Program-made: the position numbers and the translations under genes
NCBI GenBank assembly: GCA_948146395.1
Contig: OX411551.1
Location: 62,303,346-62,367,345, forward strand
Direction: 5' to 3'
DNA length: 64,000 nt
Source of the DNA: Fragum whitleyi
Lineage: Eukaryota > Mollusca > Bivalvia > Cardiida > Cardiidae
The notes under the pieces: generated by a model
What the model was told of the DNA's origin: nothing
The model's input: only the letters and a program-made list of their open reading frames with translations
Databases searched by the model: none
Part shown: positions 1 to 11,246 of the stretch, piece after piece
How the letters are laid out: each line of letters begins with the position of its first letter
How positions within the stretch are numbered: the first letter of the stretch is position 1

Positions 1-325
1 TTTACCGAGTTGATCCTTCAGTTGTGGTGTACAATTATCCCTAATACCGTCCGCGTGTACGATAATTTGGCAGATAAAAGGAAATTTCATCATTTGTAGT
101 GCTCTTCTAATTATTACAGAACGCATCATGTTGATTCTACCCCAAGTTCTCGCTAACGATTTCATATGGTTTTCCAAATTACCGTCTTCAGAAATAGATA
201 CACCTATATGTTTGTAGTTTTGTACAGTCAGAGTTAAAGTATTGGACATGAAAATGTTTGGATGAATGGACTTCTTTTGATTTCTTGTGATAATCATAGA
301 TTCGGATTCGGAGTTGTTTGCTTAA
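1..325 (-). pseudogene. LINE reverse transcriptase fragment, 3' part, cut by the window edge
   Basis: Read on the minus strand, this stretch encodes the region after the catalytic palm of a non-LTR retrotransposon reverse transcriptase. Visible landmarks in order are SMIITRN, then QNYKHIGVSISEDGN, then a WGRIN-MRS motif, then a degenerate I..ADGIRDNCT segment that corresponds to the usual EYADVVWDNCT motif. The frame is open from about position 318 down to the window edge, so the C-terminus lies outside. Upstream (above about 318) a stop codon interrupts the frame, and no catalytic YADD box was found. It is a decayed 5'-truncated element, closely related to the copy at 6,890-7,560. I assign it to the jockey/CR1-like kind of LINE on motif resemblance only. 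Confidence 0.75.
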
Positions 326-329
326 AAGA

Positions 330-1225
330 ATTATTTCAACACTAACGTCCCATTTACATGACACATCATCAAGTTAAAAGAACTAATAGATATGAGAGAA
401 GCTCGCCCAAGTAGCATTTTCGCCAAAACCTATTCATATTCAATGATACATTTTGAAAAAAATATTTTTTTACACCATATACGACCAGTTTTGATTAGTC
501 CGACGGCCCTTAGCACCAATGTCAGTAGTTTCAGCGAATTAATAAATATTTATCTATATTTCACCATGTTGGACGGTTGGTGGCAGACTCCAAGTCCTAT
601 AGCATCCAAATTTAAGCCCCGAACAGGATTTTATAAAAGGAACTACGCGAACACGCCCCCTTTGACAAATCGTTTTTGGTTCGGTTGAATTCAGACGACT
701 AGTTTCAGAGAAGTAGCTTTTTTATTTCCTACTATCATTGGCCCATGTTTGGCGACCAGACAGTCAATAAGAAGTACAGTTTTCACTTGTGAATATTAAA
801 AGATAAGATTTGAGAGAGTGTGTCCCAAGGATCATTTCCATGCAATTTGGTTACATTCTACACAGTTCCTTCACGAAAAAAAGGGATATTTTAAGACAAA
901 ATACGGACAAATGGACTGATTGAAACATGAAGGACATCAGGCAACGACAGTAATAGCACTGGCCGCCACTGGAAATTTGCTGAGCTCCGAAATAAAGTTT
1001 TGTCTTTATTTCTTAGCTCTTCTTTCTTCGCCGAGTCCATTTGATTTATGTTCAACTGAAACAATTCGAATGCAAATTTACCAAGTATCGTAACTCTATA
1101 TAGAATCTTATATATTAAACAGACCATACCTTGCTTCGAATATAAATATAAGCGTAGCTAATAAACAAGGAAGTGTCTTTATACATGTACATAATTGGGT
1201 TTATTTTAATTAAAAAAAAATACAT
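330..1225. repeat. Direct duplicate linked to the LINE fragment, copy 1
   Basis: This block matches 7,575-8,960 in the same orientation, for example around 380-410 versus 7,610-7,640 and around 700-1,170 versus 8,410-8,920. No protein could be recognised in it. It continues directly from the reverse-transcriptase fragment, so it may be an older part of the same retrotransposon or a co-duplicated host segment. ORFs within it (392-688 plus, 891-1127 minus) show no family signature. Confidence 0.65.
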
Positions 1226-1289
1226 GCACAACTAGTAACACAGCGCACACAGCGCTCCAATCATCCATTCCAGTGCGTGCATTAATATC

Positions 1290-1745
1290 AATGTCACCAG
1301 TGTTTGTTAGTGAGTTAAGAAGTTTGATTTTGATATCAACATAATTTGAACATTCAAGAAGTAAATACTTGCTCGTCTCAATCCGTCTACAAGTAAAAGA
1401 GAAGATGCCACAATGTTTTTACTGAACAGATGGTGATTGAGAGAGCTTCAATTATTTCTGATTCTAGTATTTTTAACAGGAAGCATCCTTTCTCCTACAT
1501 TTAAAAAAATCGTAAAATGACACTCATTCCAATCAAAATCATCTCGATCAAAAACGCTCCAAAATCGTTAGAAAACATTTCGAAATTGTTAAAGGCGATC
1601 AACATTTAATTCGAATCTATCAATTATTTCTATGTTTTTAATGGTTGGTGTAGATTTTCAAGTGTATGATTGGTCCACGAAGACACACAAACAATAAAAG
1701 TGCGTATATTTTATTAAAGGAAGGTAATTAATATCTCTAAATTTG
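1290..1745 (-). repeat. Duplicate block with 5'-truncated MITE, copy 1
   Basis: Matches 6,290-6,745 in the same orientation, starting at CCAGTGTTTGTTA. The second half (from about 1,512) is a MITE remnant: the CACTCATTCCAATC and AACGCTCCAAAATCGTTAG phrases are family hallmarks. The match stops near the AAGGAAGGTAATTAATATC motif at 1,719-1,737. The MITE's right end is absent in this copy. A short MITE scrap (CAGCGCTCCAATCATCCATTCC-like) also lies at about 1,228-1,275. Confidence 0.6.
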
Positions 1746-1949
1746 TTCTCCGCTTATATTACGGGTAGACAATATTACTTTTTTTGTTGACTTATATGTC
1801 TTTACGTCGTCTACTACAGACAATCGTCTTATCGTATATTTAGGCAACTCAAATTCTACTGAGTTAAGGCATACTTCCGCCGATCTAAATGCCGTTGCGG
1901 GGGCTGTGAGGGATATTAATTCGCACGACGCGTGGTCTACGTTTCGCAT

Positions 1950-2770
1950 CTTTTTGTTATTTACATTTCGGTTTGTTTTCTTCTTTCTTTTATTGCATAG
2001 GTAACGGAAAACGATCCCATTCGCAAAAAAGTCTCCTGCCCTGGATATTGAAGAGCAATACCTTCCGAGATGGTAAACGCAAAAGGGAAATAGTCAGTGC
2101 CTTTCTTGGGAGGTTTTGCGCTTTACCGGGCTCGGAGACCAAACGACGTCAAATACCGTACGTGATGTACAGAGTTACGACATAGATTCTCCCGACAACT
2201 TCAAACACTAAAGAGCCATTTTTGGACATGCATACATTGTCTACATCTAGAATTTCGATGTATTTTCCATAGCATTAGACCTGCCTATAGCGGTCCCGCA
2301 GATAGCGGATTTCTAAACAATCGTTCAACCCAATTTTAAAATATTTAGGTCACGAGCGCTTTGCCTATTACCCCTATATTTTTTGACAATCTCTAGGTCT
2401 TTCATTTATTTTTTCACTCCCAAATGCTGACCAGAAATATTCGTTTTCCCATTAATGATTTGTGGTGTTTTTAAACAAGCTTCGTGAAGAAAAAACACAA
2501 GCAAAACAGTGTCTTGCAATTCATATTTTATCGAATACACTACATTTAGATAAAGAATTGTAGGCCTACGTTTTGAGACATAGAGTTTCAATGATATCAT
2601 TAACCTTGAAGCCGCAGCTGTATTTGCGAGATTTCATTTGTTCCTTATCAAAATAGTTGTTTGGTGCTATTTGTGGATATGTACATTTAAGTTACTAATC
2701 TTTCTCGAATTCTCATTAGCACATTCTTAAACAGCTCATGCGGATTAAAGAGGGTTGGATGCCCCTGATT
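1950..2770. other. Unexplained intergenic stretch
   Basis: Short overlapping ORFs on both strands only (1,973-2,185 plus; 2,406-2,600 minus), none with recognisable motifs. Confidence 0.45.
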
Positions 2771-2774
2771 ATTA

Positions 2775-2922
2775 TGTTGACCCGCCTTCAAAAAGGAACG
2801 AGCTGGGTATTGCGTAAAATACTTTTGAAAATGCGACCTCTGGTTGACCGGTACTGGACTCGATCTGTTTTTTTTTTTTCAAATTCTTTTTCAGTGCTCC
2901 TTTTTTGCGTGACGGGTCGCAC
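2775..2922. mobile_element. GTGACCCGTCACGCG element, internally deleted
   Basis: A degenerate left end (TGTTGACCCGCCTTCAAAAA), CTGGGTATTGCGTAAAA, then ATGCGACCTCTGGTTGACCG and the right end TTTTTTGCGTGACGGGTCGC. The inner GCGCAG hairpin is missing. Confidence 0.65.
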
Positions 2923-3146
2923 ATATCTCATAAACAAAATAAACCTAAGGTGTTAATGTCATTTTTCCATTCGTATTTTGAACCATAAACATAGGCTTAA
3001 CAAAAAGAAGCAAAAAAAAAAACATAGTAATTCCTATAAAGTTTGCGTTAAAATTGAAACTTGCCGATCTTGGGTCGAAACTTTTTTACATTTATCACAT
3101 GTTAACATGGATAATTTCTTTTCGTTACGTTTTATATTCACCACAA

Positions 3147-3190
3147 TGCCACCAGAAACGTCAACCTCCAGTGCTTTCAGCGCCTTGATT
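3147..3190 (+). repeat. ATGCCA-CAGTACTTTCAGTGC end motif
   Basis: Variant copy: ATGCCACCAGAAACGTCAAC, then CCAGTGCTTTCAGCGCCTTG. Flanks differ from those of the other copies. Confidence 0.5.
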
Positions 3191-3920
3191 TAAGAAATGG
3201 AGATTTTTCTCTCGAGATGTATAGTGGAAGCATATTGACCTAAACCTGGCCTTTGTGATTTAAACAAATTAAATACCGGTCGTTTTTCTTCGACAAAACA
3301 CGGCTTACCCGCGGATTTCAATCGTAAAATCGCGTAGCACGTGCTACTAGCTCTGTTTACCCGTTATCGCACATGCTTTTCATTGTAACGGCGATATTTG
3401 GTCACCCTTATGATCTAATGAATCAATACATAAATCCAGTCTCCTATTTAATTATCTATAGATGTGGGTAAGAAAAATACAAATTTTCAAATTTCTTCAA
3501 ATGCAATTTATGTTTTTTGAATTGAATAAAATGAAATCCTATCTTTCAGTCTCACACAATTAAGAACGGTTGTTTTTGAAATCGAATCGTCTGCTCCATC
3601 ACAAGGCGCCCTGTATATAGGTAAACTACTACAGTTGTACAATTTATAGTGAGGCGTCAAAGATCAATTTTACATTGAAAATGATAGGCAATAACGGTTT
3701 CTCGATACTCACATAAACTTGCGGAACTATAAGTCCACGCATACCAATAATTTGTACAGTACAGTAATTTGTACAGTAAAACGGAATGTCCATGCTTGAT
3801 CGTCACATGCCGAAGTAACATCGGAATTGTATTCATGGGCCAAATTATTTATTCTGCACACAGGCACTTTGATTCAGGATCTTATAACAACTTAAAGTAT
3901 ATCACTATAATAAATAATCC

Positions 3921-4072
3921 ACAAGGTAGTGCAGCCGCCATGTTTAAGAGAACGGGTGTTTTTACAAGCACCTTTGGCTTCCGTCACAGAACTACTACTC
4001 GTGAGAATCGAGAACCAAATTGCTTGTTAAAAACATCCGTTCCCTTAGAAAATGGCGACTGCACTACCTTGT
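3921..4072. mobile_element. 152-bp hairpin element, AAGGTAGTG family
   Basis: Opens ACAAGGTAGTGCAGCCGCCA and closes TGGCGACTGCACTACCTTGT. The stem continues through AGAACGGGTGTTTTTACAAG and its partner to a loop near CTACTACTCGTGAGAA. A 113-codon ORF (3,769-4,110) crosses it and is explained by the hairpin. Confidence 0.85.
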
Positions 4073-4235
4073 GTATTAATTATCATAGTGATAATTTTAA
4101 GTTTTTATAAAATCCTGAATGAAAGGGCCTGTGATTCTGCATAAAGGTCAGGTTCAAGTTAATATGCCCTCGCTATAGAGAACGAAAATACTGACAAATC
4201 TATATGAAAAAAAGAAACATGCTTAAGACAGTCCT

Positions 4236-4622
4236 ACAGTTAACAACGTCGTGAAATTGACAAGATGAATGATATTGGAATGAGTTTTGAATGAATTTGA
4301 ATGAGTATGATGAGTGAGTTTTGAGTGAAATTAAAGGGAGATTAACCAATATGTTTATTTCCTCCCTTTAATAAAATATGCATAACGTTCTATAAATTTC
4401 TTCAAGAACCAATAAGACACTTATAATCATGTTAGTGAAGTCGAGTTTTTTTGTAACTTAATCTATTTTGGATTTAGTTGTTGATCTTATCTTTTTAAGT
4501 AATTTTGGACTGTTTTTGAATGGTTAAGGTTAGTGTTTGACATGAATGAATGAAGCGTTGAGTGAGAGTTTAATAATGTTTTTGATTGAGATGAACGTCA
4601 TTTTCACGATGTGACTAGCTGT
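4236..4622 (+). mobile_element. Full-length MITE (CAGTTA family), copy 1
   Basis: Bounded by TA on both sides. The left end reads CAGTTAACAACGTCGTGAAA and the right end is its near inverted complement (TTTTCACGATGTGACTAGCTG). Internal hallmarks are a GGGAGATTAACC/CCTCCCTTTAAT central pair and GAATGAATGAAGCG near the right end. TA flanks and short TIRs point to a Tc1/mariner-type non-autonomous element. It has no ORF and lies 41 bp from the next copy. Confidence 0.85.
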
Positions 4623-4663
4623 ATTTTTTCGTATTCTGACTGGGGATGACGCTTCTATGGATT

Positions 4664-5082
4664 ACAGTTAACAACATCGTGAAATTGACAAGGTTAATGA
4701 TTTCGGAATGATATAGGAATGAAATTGAATGAGTGTGTGGAGCGAGTTTTAAGTGAATTTAATGGGAGGTAATCTTATATCGACAAAATTGGCGATATTG
4801 ACTACCTCCCTTTGATAAAAAATGCATACAAGTTTTAAACATAGCTTCCTATTATTTCAAGAACCTATCAGACGCTTACAATTTGAATTATGTCAGTGAA
4901 ATCGCGATTTTTCTCTATCAAAATTTATTTTGAATGACGTTGTTGATTATATATATTTCAATGTGTTTGAGCGTTTTGAATGGTTTGAGTGAGTGTTTAG
5001 AATGAATGATGGGAGCGCTGAGTGAGCGATTTAGAATGGTTTTGATCGAGGTGAATGTCAATTTCACGATGTAACTAACTGT
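4664..5082 (+). mobile_element. Full-length MITE (CAGTTA family), copy 2
   Basis: TA-bounded. Ends are CAGTTAACAACATCGTGAAA and TTTCACGATGTAACTAACTG. The centre reads GGGAGGTAATCTTATATC, then ATTACCTCCCTTTGATAA. It includes the ATGGGAGCGCTGAGTGAGCG segment near the right end. Same orientation as the neighbouring copy at 4,236. Confidence 0.9.
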
Positions 5083-5301
5083 ACATGTACAACTACCAAA
5101 ACGGTTCCTATTCGATATGACAGGTTGCATATCTTAGTATAAAATATAAATGAGCAATCTTTTTTCTCTTTGTAATACAATTTTATCCGAATCATATAAG
5201 TTCATGTTGTATTTACACGCCCTGAGAAAATTTGACTGTGTTTTATGCAAATTACCACCGAATGGGAACCGAATACTGCGGATACAGTTTAAAATAGTTT
5301 A

Positions 5302-5540
5302 AAATGAGCCTATGCGTGACATTTCCAACATTTTCACATGTGCGCGAGGTACAAAAGTTGAGAACCATAGACAACGACACAACACGATAAGAATGTATGC
5401 TGATTGCCTGAATAGCGATTAATAAGACCCCCACATATCTTTATAGCGCATAGTTAAGTCTTTGGTCAGACTGTGCGACTGCACAGGCTGGCCAGAAGCT
5501 TTGCTTTGCGAAGACGTAATAAGGTTAATGTATGATATCG
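5302..5540 (-). mobile_element. GAGCCTATGCGTGAC element, right end lost
   Basis: Matches 30,120-30,368: left end AAATGAGCCTATGCGTGACA and the inner hairpin TCAGACTGTGCGACTGCACAGGCTGG. The right TIR is not recognisable here. Confidence 0.65.
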
Positions 5541-5544
5541 CAAA

Positions 5545-6285
5545 CCAAGAAAGGCCACTGCCGACATGAAAGCATAACATAAGCTGCCACAATATGCACG
5601 TTGTCTGAATAATAGAATCATTCAATGAAAGTCCCTAGAAAATCCCCCCCCCCCCCAAATGCATAAGTCATATTGCTCAAAATTTTTACACAAAAACCCA
5701 TTTTCTATGACGCAGAATGATATCTCTAAACGCCTGTAATATGCACACGGTCACATATAGTGAATAAAAATTAGCATTTTGAAGGCTTCATTCACGTTCA
5801 ATGAAATCTCTTCGTAAATTGAAAAATAGGTTTAAAACATTTTATTTTCTCGAATTTCAACATGATTATACACATTTTTTTTAACACAAATAAACGCAAA
5901 TCAAGCAAAAATGATGAGAACGAAAGCATAAGCTTATAGTGTTTTCCCTATTTGTGTTTCAAGAGCTGAACAAACTGACATTTCATATAGGCTATGTGGA
6001 TTTTGTTGATATACTAGTTTGATTAATTTTTCTAGAAAATGTTTGTAGTACGATATTTAATTACTGAACAAAAGGGGAATAAATTGTGCTCTTTGGATGT
6101 CTTTATGAGCGACAAATATGTTATACGTTAAATTACTAATTTCGTTGTCATACTTTATATTACTTTTTACTAGGAAATACGTATCAAAACCGCTTGCTGT
6201 TGTCTTTAATACATCGCTAAACTACTAACATTAAAATTTCGTTGTCTTTATATGACATACTTTCTTTCCCATATAATAAAGTACG
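5545..6285. other. Unexplained intergenic stretch
   Basis: AT-rich, with a C-tract at 5,644-5,657 and no repeat family or coding signal that I could see. Confidence 0.5.
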
Positions 6286-6289
6286 TATT

Positions 6290-6882
6290 GTACCAGTGTT
6301 TGTTAATGAGTTAAAAAAAATATTTTTAACATTATAATAATTTCAATATTCGAGAAGTAAATACTCTCTCGTCTCAATCCTTCTACAAGTACAAAGAGAA
6401 AAGGCCACTATGTTTTTACTGAACACATGGTAATTGAGAGAGCTACACTTATTTCTGATTCTAGTATGTTTAAGAGGAAGCATCCTTTCTCCTAGATTTA
6501 AAAAAATCGTAAAATTAACACTCATTCCAATTAAAAATCAAATCGATCAAAAACGCTCCAAAATCGTTAGAAAACATTTCTAAATAGTTAAAGGCGATCA
6601 ACATTTAATTCAAATCTATCAATTATTTCTATGTTTTTATTAGTTGGTGTAGATTTTTAAGTGTCTGATTGGTACACGAAGACACACAAACAATAAAAGT
6701 ACGTATATCTTATTAAAGGGAGGCAATAAATATCTCGAATTTCGTTCATCTTAAACAAAATTAGCGATATAGGATTACCTCATTTTAATTTCACTCAAAC
6801 CTCGCTCCCCAAACTCATTCAAGTCCATTCCAAAATCATTCCAAAATCAATCATCTTGTCAATTTCACAATGTTGTTAACTG
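6290..6882 (-). mobile_element. MITE with replaced left end, plus flanking duplicate, copy 2
   Basis: 6,290-6,745 duplicates 1,290-1,745. From about 6,515 the sequence is a MITE on the minus orientation, with the AACGCTCCAAAATCG segment, the AAAGGGAGGCAATAAATATC centre, and an intact right end TCAATTTCACAATGTTGTTAACTGTA. The left terminal repeat is degenerate (near CGTAAAATTAACACTC). The LINE fragment begins immediately after this MITE. Confidence 0.65.
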
Positions 6883-6889
6883 TACAAAG

Positions 6890-7560
6890 TACAACCTGCA
6901 TGGAACGGGTTTGTTCGTAAACAGGATATTGAGTTTCATTTCAATTGGTAATTTATTCCACTCATCATTGACTGAAGAAAGAAAAGATCTTTTGTAGAGC
7001 TTATTTCTACTGTTTGGTACTCGCGTAATCTGTATGCGAATGTGCTTTCTATACTTTGAGGCATCAATGAGTTTAGGGTAGTTGGACAGAGACCTTTCAC
7101 CATTTTGAAATATAGAATTAATATGTGTATACGGCTTCTTTCTTGAAGTGATTCCCAACCCGACTCTGCAGATAGATTGTCAAGCGATACAAATTTTGAG
7201 CAACCCGTTGCGATTCTTGCAGCTTCGTATTTGATCTTACCGAGTTGATCCTTAAGTTGTAGTGTACAGTTATCCCAAATAACGACCGCGTATTCGATAA
7301 TTTGGCAGATAAAGGAAAAATGCATTGTTGGTATGAGAGAACGCATTATGTTGATTCTACCCCAAGTTCGCACTAATGATTTTTTATATGATTTTCCCTA
7401 TTACCATCTTCAGAAATAAATATTGCGAAATGTGTGTGTGTTTGTACAGTGGGTATTATTTATTGTATTGGTCATGAACATTTTTGGACGAGTGGACTTC
7501 TTTTGTTTTCTTGTGATAATCATAGACTCGGACTCGAAGTTGTTTGCTTAAAAGACGTTT
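6890..7560 (-). pseudogene. LINE reverse transcriptase C-terminal fragment, frameshifted
   Basis: The minus strand from 7,373 to 6,936 is open for 145 codons and reads as the C-terminal part of a LINE reverse transcriptase. It has TWGRINIMRSL, then IIEYAVVIWDNCT, then KIKYEAARIATG, then LSAESGWESLQERS and LILYFKMVKGL. A second frame (7,158-6,865) carries the continuation SSVNDEWNKLPIEM, a typical tail of these proteins, so at least one frameshift separates the two parts. Above 7,373 the upstream part (ESMIIT, NHIKN) is recognisable to about 7,560 but broken by stops. There is no YADD box or endonuclease domain. It lies next to the right end of a MITE at 6,500-6,882. It is a dead fragment, more complete at the C-terminus than the copy at 1-325. 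Confidence 0.8.
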
Positions 7561-7574
7561 TTCTACACATAGGT

Positions 7575-8960
7575 CCCCTTCCACGACACAGCGTCAGATT
7601 AAAAGAACTAATAGATATTAGAGAAGCTCGCCCAAGTAAAATTTACGTCAAATCCTACCCCTATCCAATGATGTTATTTTTTGAAATATTTTGTACACTT
7701 TATAAGACCATTTTCGATTAGTTCTACGGCCCTTAGCACCAATGTCAGTAGTTTCAGCGAAAATAAATAATTATTTATCTATATTTCAAAGTCCCTTTTT
7801 AAGCCCCGAACAGGATTTAATTAAAGGAGCCACGTGAACACGCCCCTTTCATGAACCGCACTGGCATTCGGAACATTATTCGGACTTTTCCGTAAACTGG
7901 AATATACCTCGGACGTAAGTGTTGCAATTTTGGATTATTTTTAAGGTAATTCAGCTTCTGGTCGTACTTCGGTTTTAATACGCTTGAACAAAATCTCATT
8001 TTGTCAATTCTTTCCGATCGTTTGTGGAGATAGTTTGGACATATTATAATTTGATAACAAAACGCAGAAAAACACTGCTTTTTGTTATCAAATAATAATA
8101 TGCGCACTATATTTCATTTCGTGAACAACAAAAGCTTTATTTCCACTCGCGGCTCCACCACTCGTAAAAAAATAGCTTTTGTTGTTTACCCAATGAATAT
8201 ATCGATCTTACACTGAAACAAACGATTATCCTCTATTTATTCTTTCGTTGATTTTGTTTTATGCAAGGTCATCCTTAGCGGAATCGTTGAGGTTTGTGAC
8301 GTTATATAAACCCATGTGCGAAATGACGCGCTTTCATTGCCGCGCCCGTATTAATCCCGAGGTCTTTTCCGTAGAATCGACGAGGGTTCGCGATTGCCAT
8401 ACTAGGTTTGGTTAAATTCTGACGACTAGTTTCAGAGAAATAGCTATTTAATTTCCCAATTTAATTGGACCTTGTTTGGTGACCCGACGGTCAATAAGAC
8501 GTATACTTTATTTTACCTTTCACCAAAGAAATATTAAACCAAGACATTTGAGAGAGTATGTCCCAATGACCATTGCTCTGCAAATTTGGTTAAATTCTAC
8601 ACAGATCCTTAGTGAAAAAAATATTTTAAGAAAAAAAGAATACGGACAAATGTACTGAGTGAAACATGATGGTTGTCAGTCGACGACAGTTATAGTAATG
8701 GTCACCATTTGAAATTTGCTGAGTTCCAAAATAGAATTTTGTCTTTTTTTGTCAGTTCTTATTTCTTCGCCGAGGCCATTTAATTTATATTCAACTGAAA
8801 CAATTTGAATGCAAATTTACCAAGTATTGTAACTTAATATGGAATCTAATATATTAAACAGGCCATACCTTGCTTCAATATAAATATAAGCGTAGTTTAT
8901 AAAGTAGGAAGTGTCTTTATACATGTACATTATTGGGTTTATTTAAATTAAAAAAAAAAA
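7575..8960. repeat. Direct duplicate linked to the LINE fragment, copy 2, with an insertion
   Basis: This is the second copy of 330-1,225. It is longer because about 550 bp (roughly 7,850-8,405) interrupts the match between the phrase GAACACGCCCC and the phrase GACGACTAGTTTCAGAGAA. Otherwise the two copies are collinear with scattered substitutions and small indels. Confidence 0.65.
7850..8405. mobile_element. ~550-bp hairpin-bearing insertion in the LINE-linked duplicate
   Basis: Absent from the paralogous block at about 680-690. Its outer parts carry inverted phrases (CGGACTTTTCCGTA near 7,880; GGTCTTTTCCGTAGAATC near 8,361). It contains two hairpins: 8,045-8,096, with arms built on TTGATAACAAAA and its complement, and 8,111-8,195, with arms AACAACAAAAGCT and AGCTTTTGTTGTT around a loop of about 35 bases. 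A half copy of the second hairpin (CATTTCGTGAATAACAAAAG) occurs at about 41,089. No coding capacity. Confidence 0.55.
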
Positions 8961-8970
8961 AAATACATGT

Positions 8971-9883
8971 ATAGTCCGTTTGACTTCTATATGGACCAAC
9001 ATTTCGCCGAAAATCTCAGAAATTAATTGATGAAACGCACATTTTTCTTGACATATCATATTTTCCAGCTAATACCATGACGAATTTTGTTTTTCAGAAT
9101 TTTTGAATGTAAAATAATGATTTTGTCCGTCCGTCTACATGATAACTTCCAGCCTTTCATACCTACTTGTGACTGTATTAAACGGAACAACGAATTGTAT
9201 AACCAAAAAATAGTACTGATTTGCATAGGGGCCGAGTCAAAAGTGTCAGATTTTAAGAGAATTGTTTTAGTATAAAATCGAGTATTTCAATATAATTAAG
9301 TTTGTCGAAGATTTTTGCTACCGTTGGATATCAAATCTGAGCATATTCCTTTTTTCTTCAGAAACCGTTTGACCAGATAATTAATTATTGTTTTTATTTA
9401 TTCTGAAATGAACCCTATATTTACATGTGAAGACCAATCAAAAAGCATTATTAAACGAAGTAGTTGGGAATTTCACGAGGACAACATGATGAGAAGGCGA
9501 GTAATAACGGTAAAAATCACGTGCTATTTAAGTTTAAGATGACATGACCGTCGATGTGCTAATTAGCATGTCCAAATAAGGAATAATGGACATTTCATCT
9601 GTCAAATGTTTAGTATAAAACCACGTGTTTTTACTATAAATGTTTGCAATTTCTTACTACTAAACAGCCTCCATCACCTCTCGTGTTTAAGAGCGGAAAA
9701 TGCGAAAACATTAACATTAACTAGATAGATAAAATCATTATTTTGAAATCATTTTATTTTCAAACATTTTTTGGAATGGTATAAAGCTGAAATTAAGATT
9801 TTACTACTGAAAAATCCTTCATTCAAACGCAATTTCATGTAATTGATGAAAAGGTTCGTCCATATAGAAGTCAAACGGACTAT
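8971..9883. mobile_element. 0.91-kb TIR element inserted at a TA beside a MITE
   Basis: The left terminus near 8,971 reads TAGTCCGTTTGACTTCTATA and the right terminus at 9,860-9,883 is its exact inverted complement over about 25 bp. TA stands at both borders. Joining the flanks across it restores TACATGTACAATTAGTTAC, which is the left border of a MITE. That gives an empty-site argument for a TA-targeting transposon. The interior has no recognisable transposase; ORF 9,087-9,275 is unremarkable. Confidence 0.8.
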
Positions 9884-9884
9884 A

Positions 9885-10167
9885 CAATTAGTTACATGGT
9901 GAAATTAACTTTCATTCTAATCAAAATCATTCTAAATAGCTCACACGGCGCTCCAGTCATCCGTTCCAAATACTCACTCAAACCATTCAAAATGCTCCAA
10001 AATCAATCAAAATGATGAGATCAACACTTTTTTTATGATGAATAAAATTAGCGAAATTGGAATACCCCCCTTTAATTTCACTCAAAACTCACACATCATT
10101 CAATTTCAATCCAAAATCATTCCAAAATTATCCGTCTGGTCAATTTCACAATGTTTTTAACTGTAAA
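9885..10167 (-). mobile_element. Shortened MITE (CAGTTA family)
   Basis: Begins ACAATTAGTTACATGGTGAA and ends TTTCACAATGTTTTTAACTGTA. The central third is deleted, since the CAAAATGATGAGATC region passes quickly to AAAATTAGCGAAATTGG. A separate 0.91-kb TIR element is inserted exactly at the TA of its left border. Confidence 0.8.
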
Positions 10168-10285
10168 AAGGGGCCGAAGAAAGACAAGGATGGGCTTCTC
10201 CGAAGTATCGTTTATGGAACACTTCGGAAATCTTTACGCGGACCCGTTTGATTAAAATACGGTTTTACTCCAGTGTTTGTACAGT

Positions 10286-10330
10286 AAATTACATAACATA
10301 ACATAACATAACATAACAAAACATAACATA
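10286..10330. repeat. ACATA-type microsatellite
   Basis: At least eight tandem ATAAC/ACATA pentamers with one interruption (ACAAAACATA). The sequence following it (CTTTATTTTGACATTAAG) could be the 3' end of a minus-strand retroelement with this repeat as tail, but no protein supports that. Confidence 0.8.
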
Positions 10331-10475
10331 TCTTTATTTTGACATTAAGCTCATAGGCTCATAGTCACAACATGAAATAATACAAATGTAGCATGTTAAG
10401 GAAATCACAATCAATGTGTAAAAGTTTATACATATAACAGTTTAGATTTGTTAACACATATAAATGTAAAACCTT

Positions 10476-10645
10476 AACGTGAGAGTGAAATTCATCTCAA
10501 TCAAAACTATTCCAAATTACTCGCTTAGCGCTCAATGCATTCATTTTATTAATTCCTCCCAAACGTTCATTAAAGACAAAAAAATCGTTCAAACACGCGC
10601 CGAAATCGTTCAGAAATATCGGCATTTCATTCATAATAATCAAAT
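10476..10645 (-). mobile_element. MITE fragment
   Basis: Carries the left part of the MITE only: GTGAAATTCATCTCAATCAA, GCTTAGCGCTCAATGC, CGTTCAAACACGCGCC. Neither a central palindrome nor a right end follows. Confidence 0.6.
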
Positions 10646-10803
10646 CTTTCCATTATATTATTGCCTTGTGTTGTTTAAAGCATCTGACCGGTCCTTGAAG
10701 TCATACAAGGACAAACGGACGCAGATTTAGATAAAGGGGTTTAAGCAGATATCGCTTATTTCGTCCAATCGATCATTCGCTGATTTGACTTGTGGTTTGT
10801 CGT

Positions 10804-11246
10804 ACAGTTAACAACATCGTGAAATTGACAAGGTGAATGGTTTTGGAATGATTTTGAAATGAAATTGAATGAGTGTGTGAAGCAAGTTTTGGTTGAATTT
10901 AATGGGGGGGGGTTGTAATACTTTATCGCAAATTTTGTTCAGGAGAACAAAATTAGCGATATTGATTACCTCCCTTTAATAAAAAACATGTACAAACTCT
11001 ATACATAGCTTCCTATTTCTTTAAGAACCCATGAGGCGCTAACAATTTGAATTATGTCAATGAAACCGTGTTTTTCTCTATCAAAATTCATTTTGAATGG
11101 CGTTATTGATTCTATATTTTTCATTTGGTTTGAGCGTTTTTGAGTGGTTTGAGTGAGTGTTTGGAATGAATAAATGGAGCGCTGAGAGAGCGATTTAGAA
11201 TGGTTTTGATTGAGGTGAATATCAATTTCACGATGATTTAAACTGT
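10804..11246 (+). mobile_element. Full-length MITE (CAGTTA family)
   Basis: TA-bounded at both ends. The centre is a long palindrome in which GCAAATTTTGTTCAGG is followed by GAACAAAATTAGCGATATTG and then ATTACCTCCCTTTAATAA. A G-tract (GGGGGGGG at about 10,906) replaces the GGGAGG motif of the left half. Good reference copy of the family, 443 bp. Confidence 0.9.

Noticed and set aside
3769..4110. 113-codon ORF
   Set aside because: Most of it is the two arms of a hairpin element, and no domain is visible.
1..7560. Intact LINE
   Set aside because: Only the C-terminal part of the reverse transcriptase is readable in either copy, with stops and a frameshift, and neither a YADD box nor an endonuclease was found.
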